Shown here in pieces: positions 53,035-60,414 of a stretch of 60,414 nt of DNA. This DNA is from an uncultured Dysosmobacter sp. (GTDB lineage Bacteria; Bacillota; Clostridia; Oscillospirales; Oscillospiraceae), in NCBI GenBank assembly GCA_934636905.1, contig CAKUBJ010000006.1, positions 1 through 60,414 on the forward strand. The letters are read 5' to 3'. Position 1 is the first letter of the stretch; the number at the start of each line of letters is the position of its first letter. The notes below the pieces were generated by a model. The model did not search any database. It had not been told where the DNA came from and saw only the letters and a list, made by a program, of their open reading frames with translations. Position numbers and translations under genes: made by a program.

Positions 53035-53092
53035 TGTGCGGTATCAATACGAGAATGGGCAGAATGTGCTGACCATTTGCAAGAAACTCTGA
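52961..53092 (+). pseudogene. C-terminal fragment of an anti-sigma-factor-type ATP-binding (RsbW/SpoIIAB-like) protein
   Basis: In the +1 frame relative to the composite ORF, PITLPAEDRGIGGLGIFMVR followed by STMDDVRYQYENGQNVLTIC reproduces the G-x-G-L-G-I-F-x-V G2 box and C-terminus of GHKL-type anti-sigma regulatory kinases. About the last 43 residues remain; the N-terminal three quarters and the start are absent. The stop codon is intact (53090-53092). This indicates a larger locus with a partner-switching gene was once here. Confidence 0.72.
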
Positions 53093-53232
53093 AATGTGCG
53101 CGATGCAACGGGGCGGAGAACCTGCGGACGCCGGGTTTTCCGCCCCTTCCCCAGGGGATCTGTTACCGTTTTGTTGTGGAATTGCCGCAGGGGGTGTGGC
53201 ATACTGATAAAAAACGGGAACGGAGGAAGCAC

Positions 53233-54069
53233 ATGGATACAAAGATGGATCTGCGCCCGCCCATCCGGCGCAGTTGGCTGCGCCTGCGGCTGGGGAAGGC
53301 GTACTACGCCGGGAAGCGGTATCTTCTCTGGTGCTCTCCCGGATATGCCTGGGCAAAGCGGCGGCAGGAGGCACGGCTGCCGGAGGTACAGGCCTCCCAC
53401 GCCACGCCCCTGCTGCGGCAGCTCCGGGGGGAGGAGATGGTCTGGCAGGAGAACAAGGTGACCAACCTGAAGCTGGCTGCGGCGCGGCTGGACGGCCTGA
53501 TTCTGAATCCCGGCGAAACCTTCAGCTACTGGCGGCTCATAGGAAAACCCACAGCCCGGAAAGGGTACAAAGAGGGGATGGTGCTGTTTCTGGGACGAAT
53601 CGGCGGGGACATCGGCGGCGGGCTGTGCCAGCTGTCCAACCTGATTTTCTGGATGACCCTCCACACCTCTCTGACGGTGACGGAGCGGTACCGCCACTCC
53701 CACGACGTATTCCCGGATTCCAACCGCACCCAGCCCTTCGGCAGCGGTGCCACCTGCGCCTATCCACACCGGGATCTGATGATCCGCAACGACACGGAGC
53801 GGCCGTACCAGCTGTGCCTCCGGGTGGGGGAAACCCATCTGGAGGGGACATGGCGCTCCACGGAGCCACCGGAACTGCGCTTCCGGGTGGTGGAAAAGGA
53901 TGCCCGGATTCAGCAGGCGCCGTGGGGCGGCTACATCCGCCACAACCAGCTGTGGCGGGAGGTTTTTGACCGCGCCGGCACCCTGCTGGAGGAGCAGTAC
54001 CTCTGCACCAATGACGCCATCATGATGTACAGCCCCCTGCTGGCGGCTGAAAATCACAGGGAGGACTGA
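53233..54069 (+). CDS. VanW-family protein
   Basis: The 278-residue protein carries the VanW domain: KVTNLKLAAARLDGLILNPG, ETFSYWRLIGKPTARKGYKE, GGDIGGGLCQLSNLIFWM and FPDSNRTQPFGSGATC. VanW occurs in some vancomycin-resistance clusters, but most copies, as here, are stand-alone with unknown function, and no van gene is near. The ATG at 53233 follows CGGAGGAAGCAC. It ends immediately before the sfsA start, so the two form an operon. Confidence 0.88.
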   Translation: MDTKMDLRPPIRRSWLRLRLGKAYYAGKRYLLWCSPGYAWAKRRQEARLPEVQASHATPLLRQLRGEEMVWQENKVTNLKLAAARLDGLILNPGETFSYWRLIGKPTARKGYKEGMVLFLGRIGGDIGGGLCQLSNLIFWMTLHTSLTVTERYRHSHDVFPDSNRTQPFGSGATCAYPHRDLMIRNDTERPYQLCLRVGETHLEGTWRSTEPPELRFRVVEKDARIQQAPWGGYIRHNQLWREVFDRAGTLLEEQYLCTNDAIMMYSPLLAAENHRED

Positions 54070-54750
54070 ATGCACTATCAGAATGTCCGGGAGGCGCGGT
54101 TCCTTGACCGCCCCAACCGGTTTATTGCCCATGTGGAGCTGAACGGGGCGGTGGAAACCGTCCATGTGAAGAACACCGGCCGGTGCCGGGAACTGCTGGT
54201 GCCGGGGTGCACCGTGTATCTGGAAAAGGGGACGAATCCCAACCGGAAAACCGCCTACGACCTGATTGCCGTGGAAAAGGGGACGCGGCTTATCAACATG
54301 GACGCCCAGGCGCCCAACAAAGTATTTGCGGAGTGGGCGGCGGCAGGGAACTTCCTGCCGGATGTGACGGCCATCCGTCCGGAGTATGCCTATGGCGCCT
54401 CCCGGCTGGACTTCTGTCTGGAAACGCCGGAGGGACTCCATCTGGTGGAGGTGAAGGGCGTAACGCTGGAGGAGGGCGGGAACGCCCGCTTCCCGGATGC
54501 CCCGACGGAGCGGGGGATCCGGCATATCCAGGAGCTTCAGCAGGCGGCGGAAAGCGGTCTTGACGCGGTGCTGTTCTTTGTGGTACAAATAAAAGATATA
54601 CACAGCGTCACACCCAACGACGCCACCCATCCCGCCTTCGGAGAAGCCCTGCGGGAAGCGGCGGCCCATGGCGTCCGGGTGCTGGCATACGACTGTGACG
54701 TGATGCCGGACAGCCTCACCATCCGCAGCGCCGTTCCGGTGATCCTTTAG
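54070..54750 (+). CDS. sfsA: DNA/RNA nuclease SfsA
   Basis: The 226-residue protein matches the SfsA family: FLDRPNRFIAHVELNGAVET, HVKNTGRCRELLVPGCTVYL, YGASRLDFCLETPEGLHLVE-VKGVTLEEGG (with the nuclease-type D, E-x-K set) and VTPNDATHPAFGEALREAA. It was named from sugar fermentation stimulation in E. coli; the fold is nuclease-like. The start follows the vanW stop directly. Promoter and ribosome binding site are in the upstream gene (GGGAGGACTGA). Confidence 0.92.
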   Translation: MHYQNVREARFLDRPNRFIAHVELNGAVETVHVKNTGRCRELLVPGCTVYLEKGTNPNRKTAYDLIAVEKGTRLINMDAQAPNKVFAEWAAAGNFLPDVTAIRPEYAYGASRLDFCLETPEGLHLVEVKGVTLEEGGNARFPDAPTERGIRHIQELQQAAESGLDAVLFFVVQIKDIHSVTPNDATHPAFGEALREAAAHGVRVLAYDCDVMPDSLTIRSAVPVIL

Positions 54751-54764
54751 GGGGCAAATTTGAT

Positions 54765-55343
54765 ATGGGTTTTGCTGAACTGCTTCTCATCGGTGTGGGA
54801 CTGTCCATGGACGCATTTGCCGTGGCAATCTGTCAGGGGCTGTCCATGACAAAGATCCGCTGGGGCCACGCCCTGACGGTGGGGCTTTACTTCGGCGGCT
54901 TTCAGGCGCTGATGCCCTTCATCGGCTGGATGCTGGGTTCCCAGTTTGCCGGGCGGATCCAGCGGTATGACCACTGGATCGCCTTTATTCTGCTGGCTTT
55001 TATCGGCGGCAACATGATCCGGGAGGCACTGTCCGGTGAAGAGGAGGACGCCGGAGAAGCGGCAGGTGCCGGCGTGGATCATAAACAGCTCTTCCTCATG
55101 GCGGTGGCCACCAGCATTGACGCGCTGGCGGTGGGGGTCACCTTCGCGTTTCTGGATACCGCCATTCTGCCTGCCATCAGCCTCATCGGATGCACCACCT
55201 TCTGCATCTCCGTGGCCGGGGTGGCGGTGGGCTGCTGGTTCGGCGCCCGGTACAAAAAGCGGGCGGAGGTCACCGGCGGCGCCATTCTGGTGCTGCTGGG
55301 CATCAAGATCCTGCTGGAGCATCTGGGACTCATTGCCTTCTGA
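54765..55343 (+). CDS. mntP: Manganese efflux pump MntP
   Basis: The 192-residue, six-span protein shows the internal duplication of MntP, with the acidic motifs GLSMDAFAVAICQGLS in the first half and ATSIDALAVGVTFAFL in the second. It exports Mn2+. GGGGGCAAATTTG leads to the ATG, 14 bases after sfsA. No yybP-ykoY manganese riboswitch fits in that gap, so regulation would come from the operon promoter. The middle loop is acidic (GEEEDAGEAAG). Confidence 0.92.
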   Translation: MGFAELLLIGVGLSMDAFAVAICQGLSMTKIRWGHALTVGLYFGGFQALMPFIGWMLGSQFAGRIQRYDHWIAFILLAFIGGNMIREALSGEEEDAGEAAGAGVDHKQLFLMAVATSIDALAVGVTFAFLDTAILPAISLIGCTTFCISVAGVAVGCWFGARYKKRAEVTGGAILVLLGIKILLEHLGLIAF

Positions 55344-55409
55344 CATAAGCGCCTGCGGGCGCTTTCCGCCCCGGCGCGGGGCAGCATCAAGCAAAAAGGA
55401 GAACATAGT

Positions 55410-56819
55410 ATGCAGGAACCGCACAGTATCTGTCTTTTGAACGATTCCTTCCCGCCGCTGATTGACGGCGTGTCCAACGCGGTGGTGAATTATGCCCAGG
55501 AACTGACGAAGCTGGGAGATCGCGCTATTGTGGTGACGCCGGAGCATCCGGAGGCCGACGACGGCCGCTTTTCCTTCCCGGTGGCCCGGTATCCCAGCGT
55601 GGACACCCGGAAGCTGTTCGGGTATCTGGCAGGCTATCCCTTTTCCCCGGAAACCCTGCGCCAGCTGAAGGAGCAGAAGGTGGATCTCCTCCACAGCCAC
55701 TGCCCGGTGATGTCCACCATTCTGGCCCGCTCCATCCGGGAGGTCATCAACGCGCCGCTGGTGTTTACCTATCACACGAAATTTGACGTGGACGTGGCGA
55801 AACTCATCCGGGGCAAGCTGCTTCAGGAGAGCGCACTGTACCTGCTGGCCTCCAACATCTCCGCCTGTGACGAGGTGTGGGTGGTGAGCCGGGGGGCGGG
55901 AGAGAACCTCCGCTCCATCGGGTATCAGGGGGACTACCATGTCATGGAAAACGGCGTGGATATGCCCCGGGGACGGGTCAGCGAAGAGGCGGTGGCTGCC
56001 GCCGCGGCGGATTATGACCTGCCGGAGGGGGTGCCGGTGTTCCTGTTTGTGGGACGCATGATGTGGTACAAGGGGCTGCGGATTATTCTGGATGCCCTGA
56101 AGCTGCTGCAGGCGGTTGGGCAGGATTTCCGCATGGTGTTCATCGGCGGCGGCGCGGACGCGGAGGCGGTGCAGGCGTATGCCAGTCCGCTGGGCGGCAA
56201 ATGTATCTTCACCGGCGCCATCTCCCAGAGGGAAAACCTGCGGGCGTGGTACTGCCGGGCGGATCTCTTCCTGTTCCCCTCCAGCTACGATACCAATGGA
56301 CTGGTGGTTCGGGAGGCGGCGGCCTGCGATCTGGCGGCGGTGCTGATCCGGGGCAGCTGTGCCGCCGAGGGCGTCACCGACGGGGTGGACGGCTTCCTGA
56401 TTGACGAAAACGCTGGCGCCATGGCGGCGAAATTGCAGGAGATCTGTAAGCATCCTGAATGCATGGCGCAGGTGGGACATCAGGCGGGGGAACGGCTGTA
56501 CCTCTCCTGGGGGGGCGCGGTGAAGCGGGCCAGAGAGCGCTACGGCGTGGTGATGGAAAACTATCGCATGGGGCGGTACGATGACCACCACAAGCCCATG
56601 GACGGCATCCTGAACGCCCAGGGCAGCATGATGGACGCGCTGGCGAAACTCCGGGATCTGGGGGACGGCCTTGCAGAGCGCTCCCGGGAAGGCTGGGAGG
56701 GGCACAAAGAGGAATTTCAGGAGCGCAGAGAGGAACGCAGGGAAGAGCGGCGTTCCATCCGCACGGAACTCAAACAGAAGGGCGAGGCTCTCTGGCAGAA
56801 GCTGGACCGCTACCTGTAA
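55410..56819 (+). CDS. GT4 glycosyltransferase (glycolipid/diacylglycerol glucosyltransferase-like)
   Basis: The 469-residue protein is a GT-B glycosyltransferase. It begins ICLLNDSFPPLIDGVSNAVV, has HSHCPVMSTILARSIRE, VMENGVDM, FVGRMMWYKGLRIILDALKL and the donor-site segment FPSSYDTNGLVVREAAACD. The pattern resembles 1,2-diacylglycerol 3-glucosyltransferases and other lipid glycosyltransferases. The last 60 residues are a charged coil (EFQERREERREERRSIR), which may bind membrane. AAAAAGGAG precedes the ATG at 55410. Its terminator overlaps the next promoter. Confidence 0.85.
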   Translation: MQEPHSICLLNDSFPPLIDGVSNAVVNYAQELTKLGDRAIVVTPEHPEADDGRFSFPVARYPSVDTRKLFGYLAGYPFSPETLRQLKEQKVDLLHSHCPVMSTILARSIREVINAPLVFTYHTKFDVDVAKLIRGKLLQESALYLLASNISACDEVWVVSRGAGENLRSIGYQGDYHVMENGVDMPRGRVSEEAVAAAAADYDLPEGVPVFLFVGRMMWYKGLRIILDALKLLQAVGQDFRMVFIGGGADAEAVQAYASPLGGKCIFTGAISQRENLRAWYCRADLFLFPSSYDTNGLVVREAAACDLAAVLIRGSCAAEGVTDGVDGFLIDENAGAMAAKLQEICKHPECMAQVGHQAGERLYLSWGGAVKRARERYGVVMENYRMGRYDDHHKPMDGILNAQGSMMDALAKLRDLGDGLAERSREGWEGHKEEFQERREERREERRSIRTELKQKGEALWQKLDRYL

Positions 56820-56847
56820 CGGCCGGCGGCGGAAAATCATAAAAATG

Positions 56848-56876
56848 CTGACAAACGGGATACGGTGTGCTATACT
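56848..56876 (+). promoter_or_regulatory. Promoter for the second E2-like/AMP-ligase operon
   Basis: CTGACA (56848-56853) and TATACT (56871-56876) are 17 bases apart. The -10 box lies in the loop of the upstream gene's terminator hairpin. Confidence 0.7.
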
Positions 56877-56898
56877 GTGCACGGTATCCCGCTTTTTT
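56857..56898 (+). terminator. Terminator of the GT4 gene, overlapping a promoter
   Basis: GGGATAC pairs with GTATCCC over a long loop containing TATACT, and six T follow. Inner bases can extend the stem. Confidence 0.65.
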
Positions 56899-56946
56899 AT
56901 GGAAAAATATTCTGCGGCGGGACACAGAAAAAACAGGGAGTGACTT

Positions 56947-57825
56947 ATGGGAGAATATAAAAGACGGTGGGGTGACCGGGCGGATGCCCGCTGGGTGCGG
57001 GATCTGGACGGGCTGCACGTCATCATGCCCCACCTGATGGAGAAGCGCACCGACGCGGAAGTCTATGTGAACATGGAATTTGACGTGACGGACGCCCTGC
57101 GCTACATCGAGGAGAAAAACCGGAATGAAGAGGAATATAAGGCCACGCTGTTCCACTGCATCCTGATGGCCATTGCCAAAACGGTGTATCTGCGGCCTGA
57201 CCTGAACCGCTACATCTCCGGGCGGCGCTATTATCAGCGCCATGAGATTACTCTTGGCTTTGTGGCCAAAAAGCGCTTTGAGGATCACAGCGAGGAAAAG
57301 CTGGTGGTAGCCACGGCGCCGGAGGACTGGACGCTGACTGCCGTGACCCGTCAGGTGGTGGGAAAGGTACATAAGGCCCGGACGGAGAAAAGCGGCGGCG
57401 CCAACGGCGCCATGGACATTCTGAAATATACGCCCCGGTGGTTCCTGATGCTCTTTTTCAGGGTCATCAAACTGCTGGATTTTTATGGGAAGGTGCCTGC
57501 TGTCCTGAAAGAGGACGACCCCAACTTCGCCAGCGTGTTCCTGACCAATCTGGGCAGCATCCGCTGCCCCAGCGTGTACCATCATCTGAACAACTACGGC
57601 TCCAATTCCATCATGGTGGCCGTAGGCACCATTCACAAGGCGGAGAAGATTGATGCCGACGGCACCCGTCAGGTGCGGGACATGGTGGAACTGGGCATCA
57701 CCCTGGATGAACGGGTGGCGGACGGCTTTTACTTCGGCCGCTCCCTGAAAATCGTACAGCACCTGATGAGCCATCCGGAACTGCTGGACAGACCCCTGAA
57801 GGAGGAACTTGACCTTGATTGCTGA
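56947..57825 (+). CDS. Stand-alone E2-like acyltransferase-fold protein, second copy
   Basis: The 292-residue protein has the same E2-catalytic-domain plan as the copy at 30552. Segments are MEKRTDAEVYVNMEFDVTDA, ILMAIAKTVYLRPDLNRYIS, FASVFLTNLGSIRCPSVYHH and the end motif LGITLDERVADGFYFGRSL. The catalytic DHR-x-x-D-G of E2 enzymes reads DER-x-x-D-G: His is replaced by Glu but the Asp-Gly remains. There is no lipoyl domain. It overlaps the downstream AMP-ligase by 11 bases, so the two are made together. An acyl- or aminoacyl-adenylate or thioester product of the ligase could be its ligand (inference). AGGGAGTG precedes the ATG. Confidence 0.78.
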   Translation: MGEYKRRWGDRADARWVRDLDGLHVIMPHLMEKRTDAEVYVNMEFDVTDALRYIEEKNRNEEEYKATLFHCILMAIAKTVYLRPDLNRYISGRRYYQRHEITLGFVAKKRFEDHSEEKLVVATAPEDWTLTAVTRQVVGKVHKARTEKSGGANGAMDILKYTPRWFLMLFFRVIKLLDFYGKVPAVLKEDDPNFASVFLTNLGSIRCPSVYHHLNNYGSNSIMVAVGTIHKAEKIDADGTRQVRDMVELGITLDERVADGFYFGRSLKIVQHLMSHPELLDRPLKEELDLDC

Positions 57826-59587
57826 ACAGACGAGAATTGCGGAAGAAACCGGCGTCAAAGCGCCGTGGCTGAACTTTTACGGCGTGGTGCCGCCGCATCT
57901 GGACTATCCCGACTGCACCATGTACGAGGCCGTGGAGCGCTGCGCGGAAAAATATCCCAATTATACCGCCTATGTATTTATGGGGCGGAAGACTTCCTAT
58001 CGCACCATGGTGGCGGAAATCAACCTCTGCGCCCGGGCGCTGAAGGCCACCGGCGTCCGCCCCGGGGACAAGATTACCATGGCCATGCCCAACTGCCCGC
58101 AGGCGGTGACCATGTTTTACGCCATCAATCTGGTGGGCGCCACCGCCAACATGATTCACCCCCTCTCCAGCGAGGGAGAAATCGAGTTCTATCTCAAGGA
58201 GTCCGGCTCCATCTTTGCCGTGACGCTGGACCAGTTCTATCACAAGTTTGAGGCCATCCGCCAGAACGTGACGCTGGACAACATCATTCTGGCCTCCATT
58301 CCGGACGCCCTCTCCAAGCCGGTGCGGGTGGGCTATATGCTGACGGAGGGGCGCAAGCAGGAGAAAATCCCCAAGGATGCGCCGGTGCTGCGCTGGAACG
58401 AGTTCCTGCGCCGGGGACTGAACTATCACTGGAAGTACAAGGTGGAGAAGAAGGCCGGGGACGAGGCGGTCATCCTCTATTCCGGCGGTACCACCGGCGT
58501 CACCAAGGGCATTCAGCTGAGCAACCTGAATTTCAACGCTCTGGGGACGCAGATTATCGCCACCAACCCCATGTTCCGCCCCGGGGACAAGATGCTGGCG
58601 GTGATGCCCATGTTCCACGGCTTCGGCCTGGGGGTGTCCATCCACTCCATGCTGGTCAACGGCGGCTGCTGCATTCTGGTACCCCGCTTCACCCCGGACA
58701 GCTATGCCAAGCTGCTGCTGAAATACCGCTGCAACCTGATTGCCGGCGTGCCCACCCTGTATGAGGCGCTGCTGCGGCTGCCCAAGATGAAAAATGCCGA
58801 CATCAGCTGCCTGAAGGGCGTGTACTCCGGCGGCGACAGCCTGTCCGTGGAATTGAAGAAGCGGTTTGACAAGTTCCTCTTTGACCACCACGCCACCATT
58901 CAGGTGCGGGAGGGCTACGGCCTGACGGAGTGCGTCACCGCCTCCTGCCTGACGCCCTACCACATCTCCCGGGAGGGTTCCATCGGCATCCCCTTCCCGG
59001 ACACCTATTATAAGATTGTGGAGCACGGTACCCAGAATGAGGTGCCCTACGGCACCGAGGGGGAGATCTGTCTGGCAGGCCCCACGGTGATGCTGAGCTA
59101 CCTCCACCATCCGGAGGAGACGGCGCAGACCCTCCAGACCCACGCCGACGGGCTGACCTGGGTGCACACCGGGGATCTGGGCTGCATGGATGAGGACGGC
59201 TTTGTCTATTTCAAGCAGCGCCTCAAGCGGATGATTGTCACCAGCGGCTACAATGTGTACCCCTCCCAGATGGAGAACATCTTTGACGCCCACGAACTGG
59301 TGCAGATGAGCTGTGTCATCGGCGTGCCGGATAAGCTGAAAATGCAGAAGGTGAAGGCCTTCGTCATGCTGAAGCCCGGCGTAGCCGCCAACGAGGAGAC
59401 GAAGGACATCCTCATGACCTACATCCGCAAGAACGTGGCCAAGTACGCCCTGCCCTATGACATCGAGTTCCGGGCGGAACTGCCCAAGACGCTGGTGGGC
59501 AAGGTGGCCTACCGGGTGCTGGAGGAGGAAGAACTCCAGAAGCTGGCGGCTTCCGTGGAGCCGAAGGAGCCTGCCGGGACGAAGTAA
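57815..59587 (+). CDS. AMP-forming acyl-CoA synthetase/ligase (class I adenylate-forming enzyme)
   Basis: The 590-residue enzyme has ANL-family motifs: ILYSGGTTGVTKGIQLSN (A3), the A5-type EGYGLTECV, HTGDLGCMDEDGFVYF (A7), LKRMIVTSGYNVYPSQ (A8) and the A10 lysine in LPKTLVGKVAY. It should adenylate a carboxylic acid and transfer it to CoA or another thiol; the acid is not predictable by eye. I choose the TTG at 57815, nine bases after AAGGAGGA; a TTG at 57809 is too near. Overlap with the E2-like gene implies translational coupling. A hairpin follows. Confidence 0.9.
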   Translation: MIAEQTRIAEETGVKAPWLNFYGVVPPHLDYPDCTMYEAVERCAEKYPNYTAYVFMGRKTSYRTMVAEINLCARALKATGVRPGDKITMAMPNCPQAVTMFYAINLVGATANMIHPLSSEGEIEFYLKESGSIFAVTLDQFYHKFEAIRQNVTLDNIILASIPDALSKPVRVGYMLTEGRKQEKIPKDAPVLRWNEFLRRGLNYHWKYKVEKKAGDEAVILYSGGTTGVTKGIQLSNLNFNALGTQIIATNPMFRPGDKMLAVMPMFHGFGLGVSIHSMLVNGGCCILVPRFTPDSYAKLLLKYRCNLIAGVPTLYEALLRLPKMKNADISCLKGVYSGGDSLSVELKKRFDKFLFDHHATIQVREGYGLTECVTASCLTPYHISREGSIGIPFPDTYYKIVEHGTQNEVPYGTEGEICLAGPTVMLSYLHHPEETAQTLQTHADGLTWVHTGDLGCMDEDGFVYFKQRLKRMIVTSGYNVYPSQMENIFDAHELVQMSCVIGVPDKLKMQKVKAFVMLKPGVAANEETKDILMTYIRKNVAKYALPYDIEFRAELPKTLVGKVAYRVLEEEELQKLAASVEPKEPAGTK

Positions 59588-59607
59588 ATCACGGTAAACA
59601 TGAGAAA

Positions 59608-59636
59608 CAGCCCCGCAGGCTTTACCTGCGGGGCTG
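59608..59636 (+). terminator. Hairpin after the ligase gene
   Basis: CAGCCCCGCAGG (59608-59619) and CCTGCGGGGCTG (59625-59636) are perfect complements. No T tract follows. Confidence 0.7.
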
Positions 59637-59828
59637 CTCCGTATCTGCCTGCCTGCGGGAATCTTGGCATTATGCTGCGGTTTTATCAAAAAGTTCCAAC
59701 GGGAAGCATATAAAAACAGTAAACTGCACAAAGAAAAGGGCGCTGTACCGATTACCTCTGTTGCATTTCCCACTGGATTTTCTCCGGCCTGCCCCCTATA
59801 ATCAGGGTCAGGAAAGAGGTGATGGGAT

Positions 59829-60317
59829 ATGACCGCAGAAGAATTGCTCTGGGAGCACGGCGGGGATATCCTGCGTTCGCCTGCCATGGCACATGAGCGC
59901 ACCATCCCCCAGCACGGCAGCACCACCTGTTATGACCACTCCGTGGCGGTGGCGCTTTGCAGCATCCGCCTGGCCCGGAAGTGGGGCTGGGACGTGGACT
60001 GGCGGAGTCTGGTGCGGGGCGCCCTGCTTCACGACTACTTCCTCTACAACTGGCGGGAGCACAACGGCGACCATAAACTCCACGGCTTCTATCACGCCCG
60101 CAAGGCCATGGAGAACGCCGAGCGGGATTTCGGCCTGAACCCCGTGGAGGCCGACATCATCCACCGGCATATGTTCCCCCTGAATCCCACGCCGCCCCGG
60201 TACCGGGAAAGCGTGGTGGTGACCTGCGCGGATAAAATCTGCGCCTCCCGGGAGGTCTGGGACTGCCTGCGGAACGCCTCTGCCCGGAAGTTCCGGGCGC
60301 TGCGGGGCAGCAAATGA
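59829..60317 (+). CDS. HD-domain metal-dependent phosphohydrolase
   Basis: The 162-residue protein has an HD-superfamily metal set: the first His in CYDHSVAVALCSIRLA, the doublet GALLHDYFLYNWRE, HRHMFPLNPTPPRY in the insert and the final Asp in TCADKICASREVW. Such small HD proteins hydrolyse phosphate esters, often of nucleotides; the substrate is not known. GAAAGAGGTG precedes the ATG at 59829, and a TATAAT lies about 30 bases upstream (59799-59804). It is separated from the ligase by 240 bases. Confidence 0.85.
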   Translation: MTAEELLWEHGGDILRSPAMAHERTIPQHGSTTCYDHSVAVALCSIRLARKWGWDVDWRSLVRGALLHDYFLYNWREHNGDHKLHGFYHARKAMENAERDFGLNPVEADIIHRHMFPLNPTPPRYRESVVVTCADKICASREVWDCLRNASARKFRALRGSK

Positions 60318-60347
60318 CATCGGAAATGCCTGAAACTATAGTCAAGA

Positions 60348-60414
60348 CCACCCGTAAAACGGGTGGCTTGCACAAGCCCTATAAGGGCTTAAGACAGGCC
60401 GCGCCTAAAGGCGC
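60348..60414. repeat. Chain of three hairpins at the window edge, possible mobile-element end
   Basis: CCACCCGT/ACGGGTGG (60348-60366), AAGCCCT/AGGGCTT (60374-60390) and GCGCCT/AGGCGC (60401-60414) follow each other closely. CTATAGTC lies just before. Such stacked hairpins are seen at the ends of IS200/IS605-type elements, but no transposase is within the window. The sequence is cut at the edge. Confidence 0.5.

Noticed and set aside
53233..54069. A vancomycin-resistance role for the VanW protein
   Set aside because: No vanHAX, vanR/S or other van gene is present, and lone VanW proteins are common in Clostridia.
54751..54764. A manganese (yybP-ykoY) riboswitch before mntP
   Set aside because: Only 14 bases separate sfsA and mntP, far too few for the riboswitch.
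54747..57050. A 767-codon minus-strand frame opposite mntP and the GT4 gene
   Set aside because: It spans two well-supported genes and their intergenic gap and has no recognisable content.
57698..59926. A 742-codon minus-strand frame opposite the AMP-ligase
   Set aside because: It covers a clear ANL enzyme with all motifs. The antisense protein is His/Gly/Val-rich with no recognisable domain or ribosome binding site.

Overview
The window looks like a chromosomal segment of a spore-forming, anaerobic, G+C-rich Firmicute, most likely Clostridia of the Oscillospiraceae type (Oscillibacter/Dysosmobacter/Lawsonibacter-like). The reasons are high-GC third positions, clean AGGAGG-type ribosome binding sites, several TTG/GTG starts, SpoIVA, a 24-codon SpoVM, a SPOCS/LysM protein and a TepA-type ClpP homologue, and many short accessory proteins of types common in gut Clostridia. 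This placement is from gene content only; no 16S gene is present.

Layout. 1-5.5 kb: tRNA-Arg, a DivIVA-like coiled-coil protein, a GIY-YIG nuclease, a PNPOx-fold protein, a membrane-bound XRE protein, and a coupled pair of peptide-binding lipoprotein and PgeF. 5.7-13 kb: SecA, a lipoprotein, a metallo-beta-lactamase/beta-CASP nuclease, the RlmD-type methyltransferase, then a clearly AT-rich foreign gene. 13.3-16.6 kb: a BlaI/M56 (BlaR1-like) regulatory pair with a palindromic operator. 16.8-26 kb: a phosphodiester-uptake locus. It has a LacI regulator and GlpT-like MFS protein on one strand. Divergent from them are a Ugp-like ABC transporter (binding protein, ATPase, two permeases), a small membrane protein, a PhnP-like cyclic phosphodiesterase and a GDPD-family protein. 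Matching CGTGCA/TGCACG palindromes lie at both promoters.

26-41 kb: an HI0933-type flavoprotein, an MBL protein, a DUF11 protein without a signal peptide, an internally deleted HpcH/HpaI aldolase, an E2-like acyltransferase homologue overlapping a CLC channel, a DUF421 protein, a glycosyltransferase-CsaB fusion, a DUF4330 protein, a hydantoinase, then a sporulation group (TepA, a 50-residue membrane protein, SpoVM, SPOCS/LysM). 41-45.5 kb: an amino-acid-type ABC transporter whose binding protein is circularly permuted, then SpoIVA and tRNA-Gln. 45.5-53 kb is accessory: a broken MalT/LuxR-type regulator, DUF2442, a 1222-residue surface protein with SLH repeats, a membrane XRE sensor, and a scar in which pieces of at least two unrelated genes are joined. 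53-60.4 kb: VanW, SfsA, MntP, a GT4 glycosyltransferase, a second E2-like protein coupled to an AMP-forming ligase, an HD protein, and a chain of hairpins that may be a mobile-element end.

The strongest leads are the circularly permuted binding protein (42763-43593), the Ugp/PhnP/GDPD phosphodiester locus (16779-25958), the two E2-like proteins with a DER-type motif in place of the catalytic DHR, one of them coupled to an adenylating enzyme, the tiny spoVM gene, and the gene-fragment scar at 52639-53092. Functions are inferred from sequence motifs read by eye; no database search was run.
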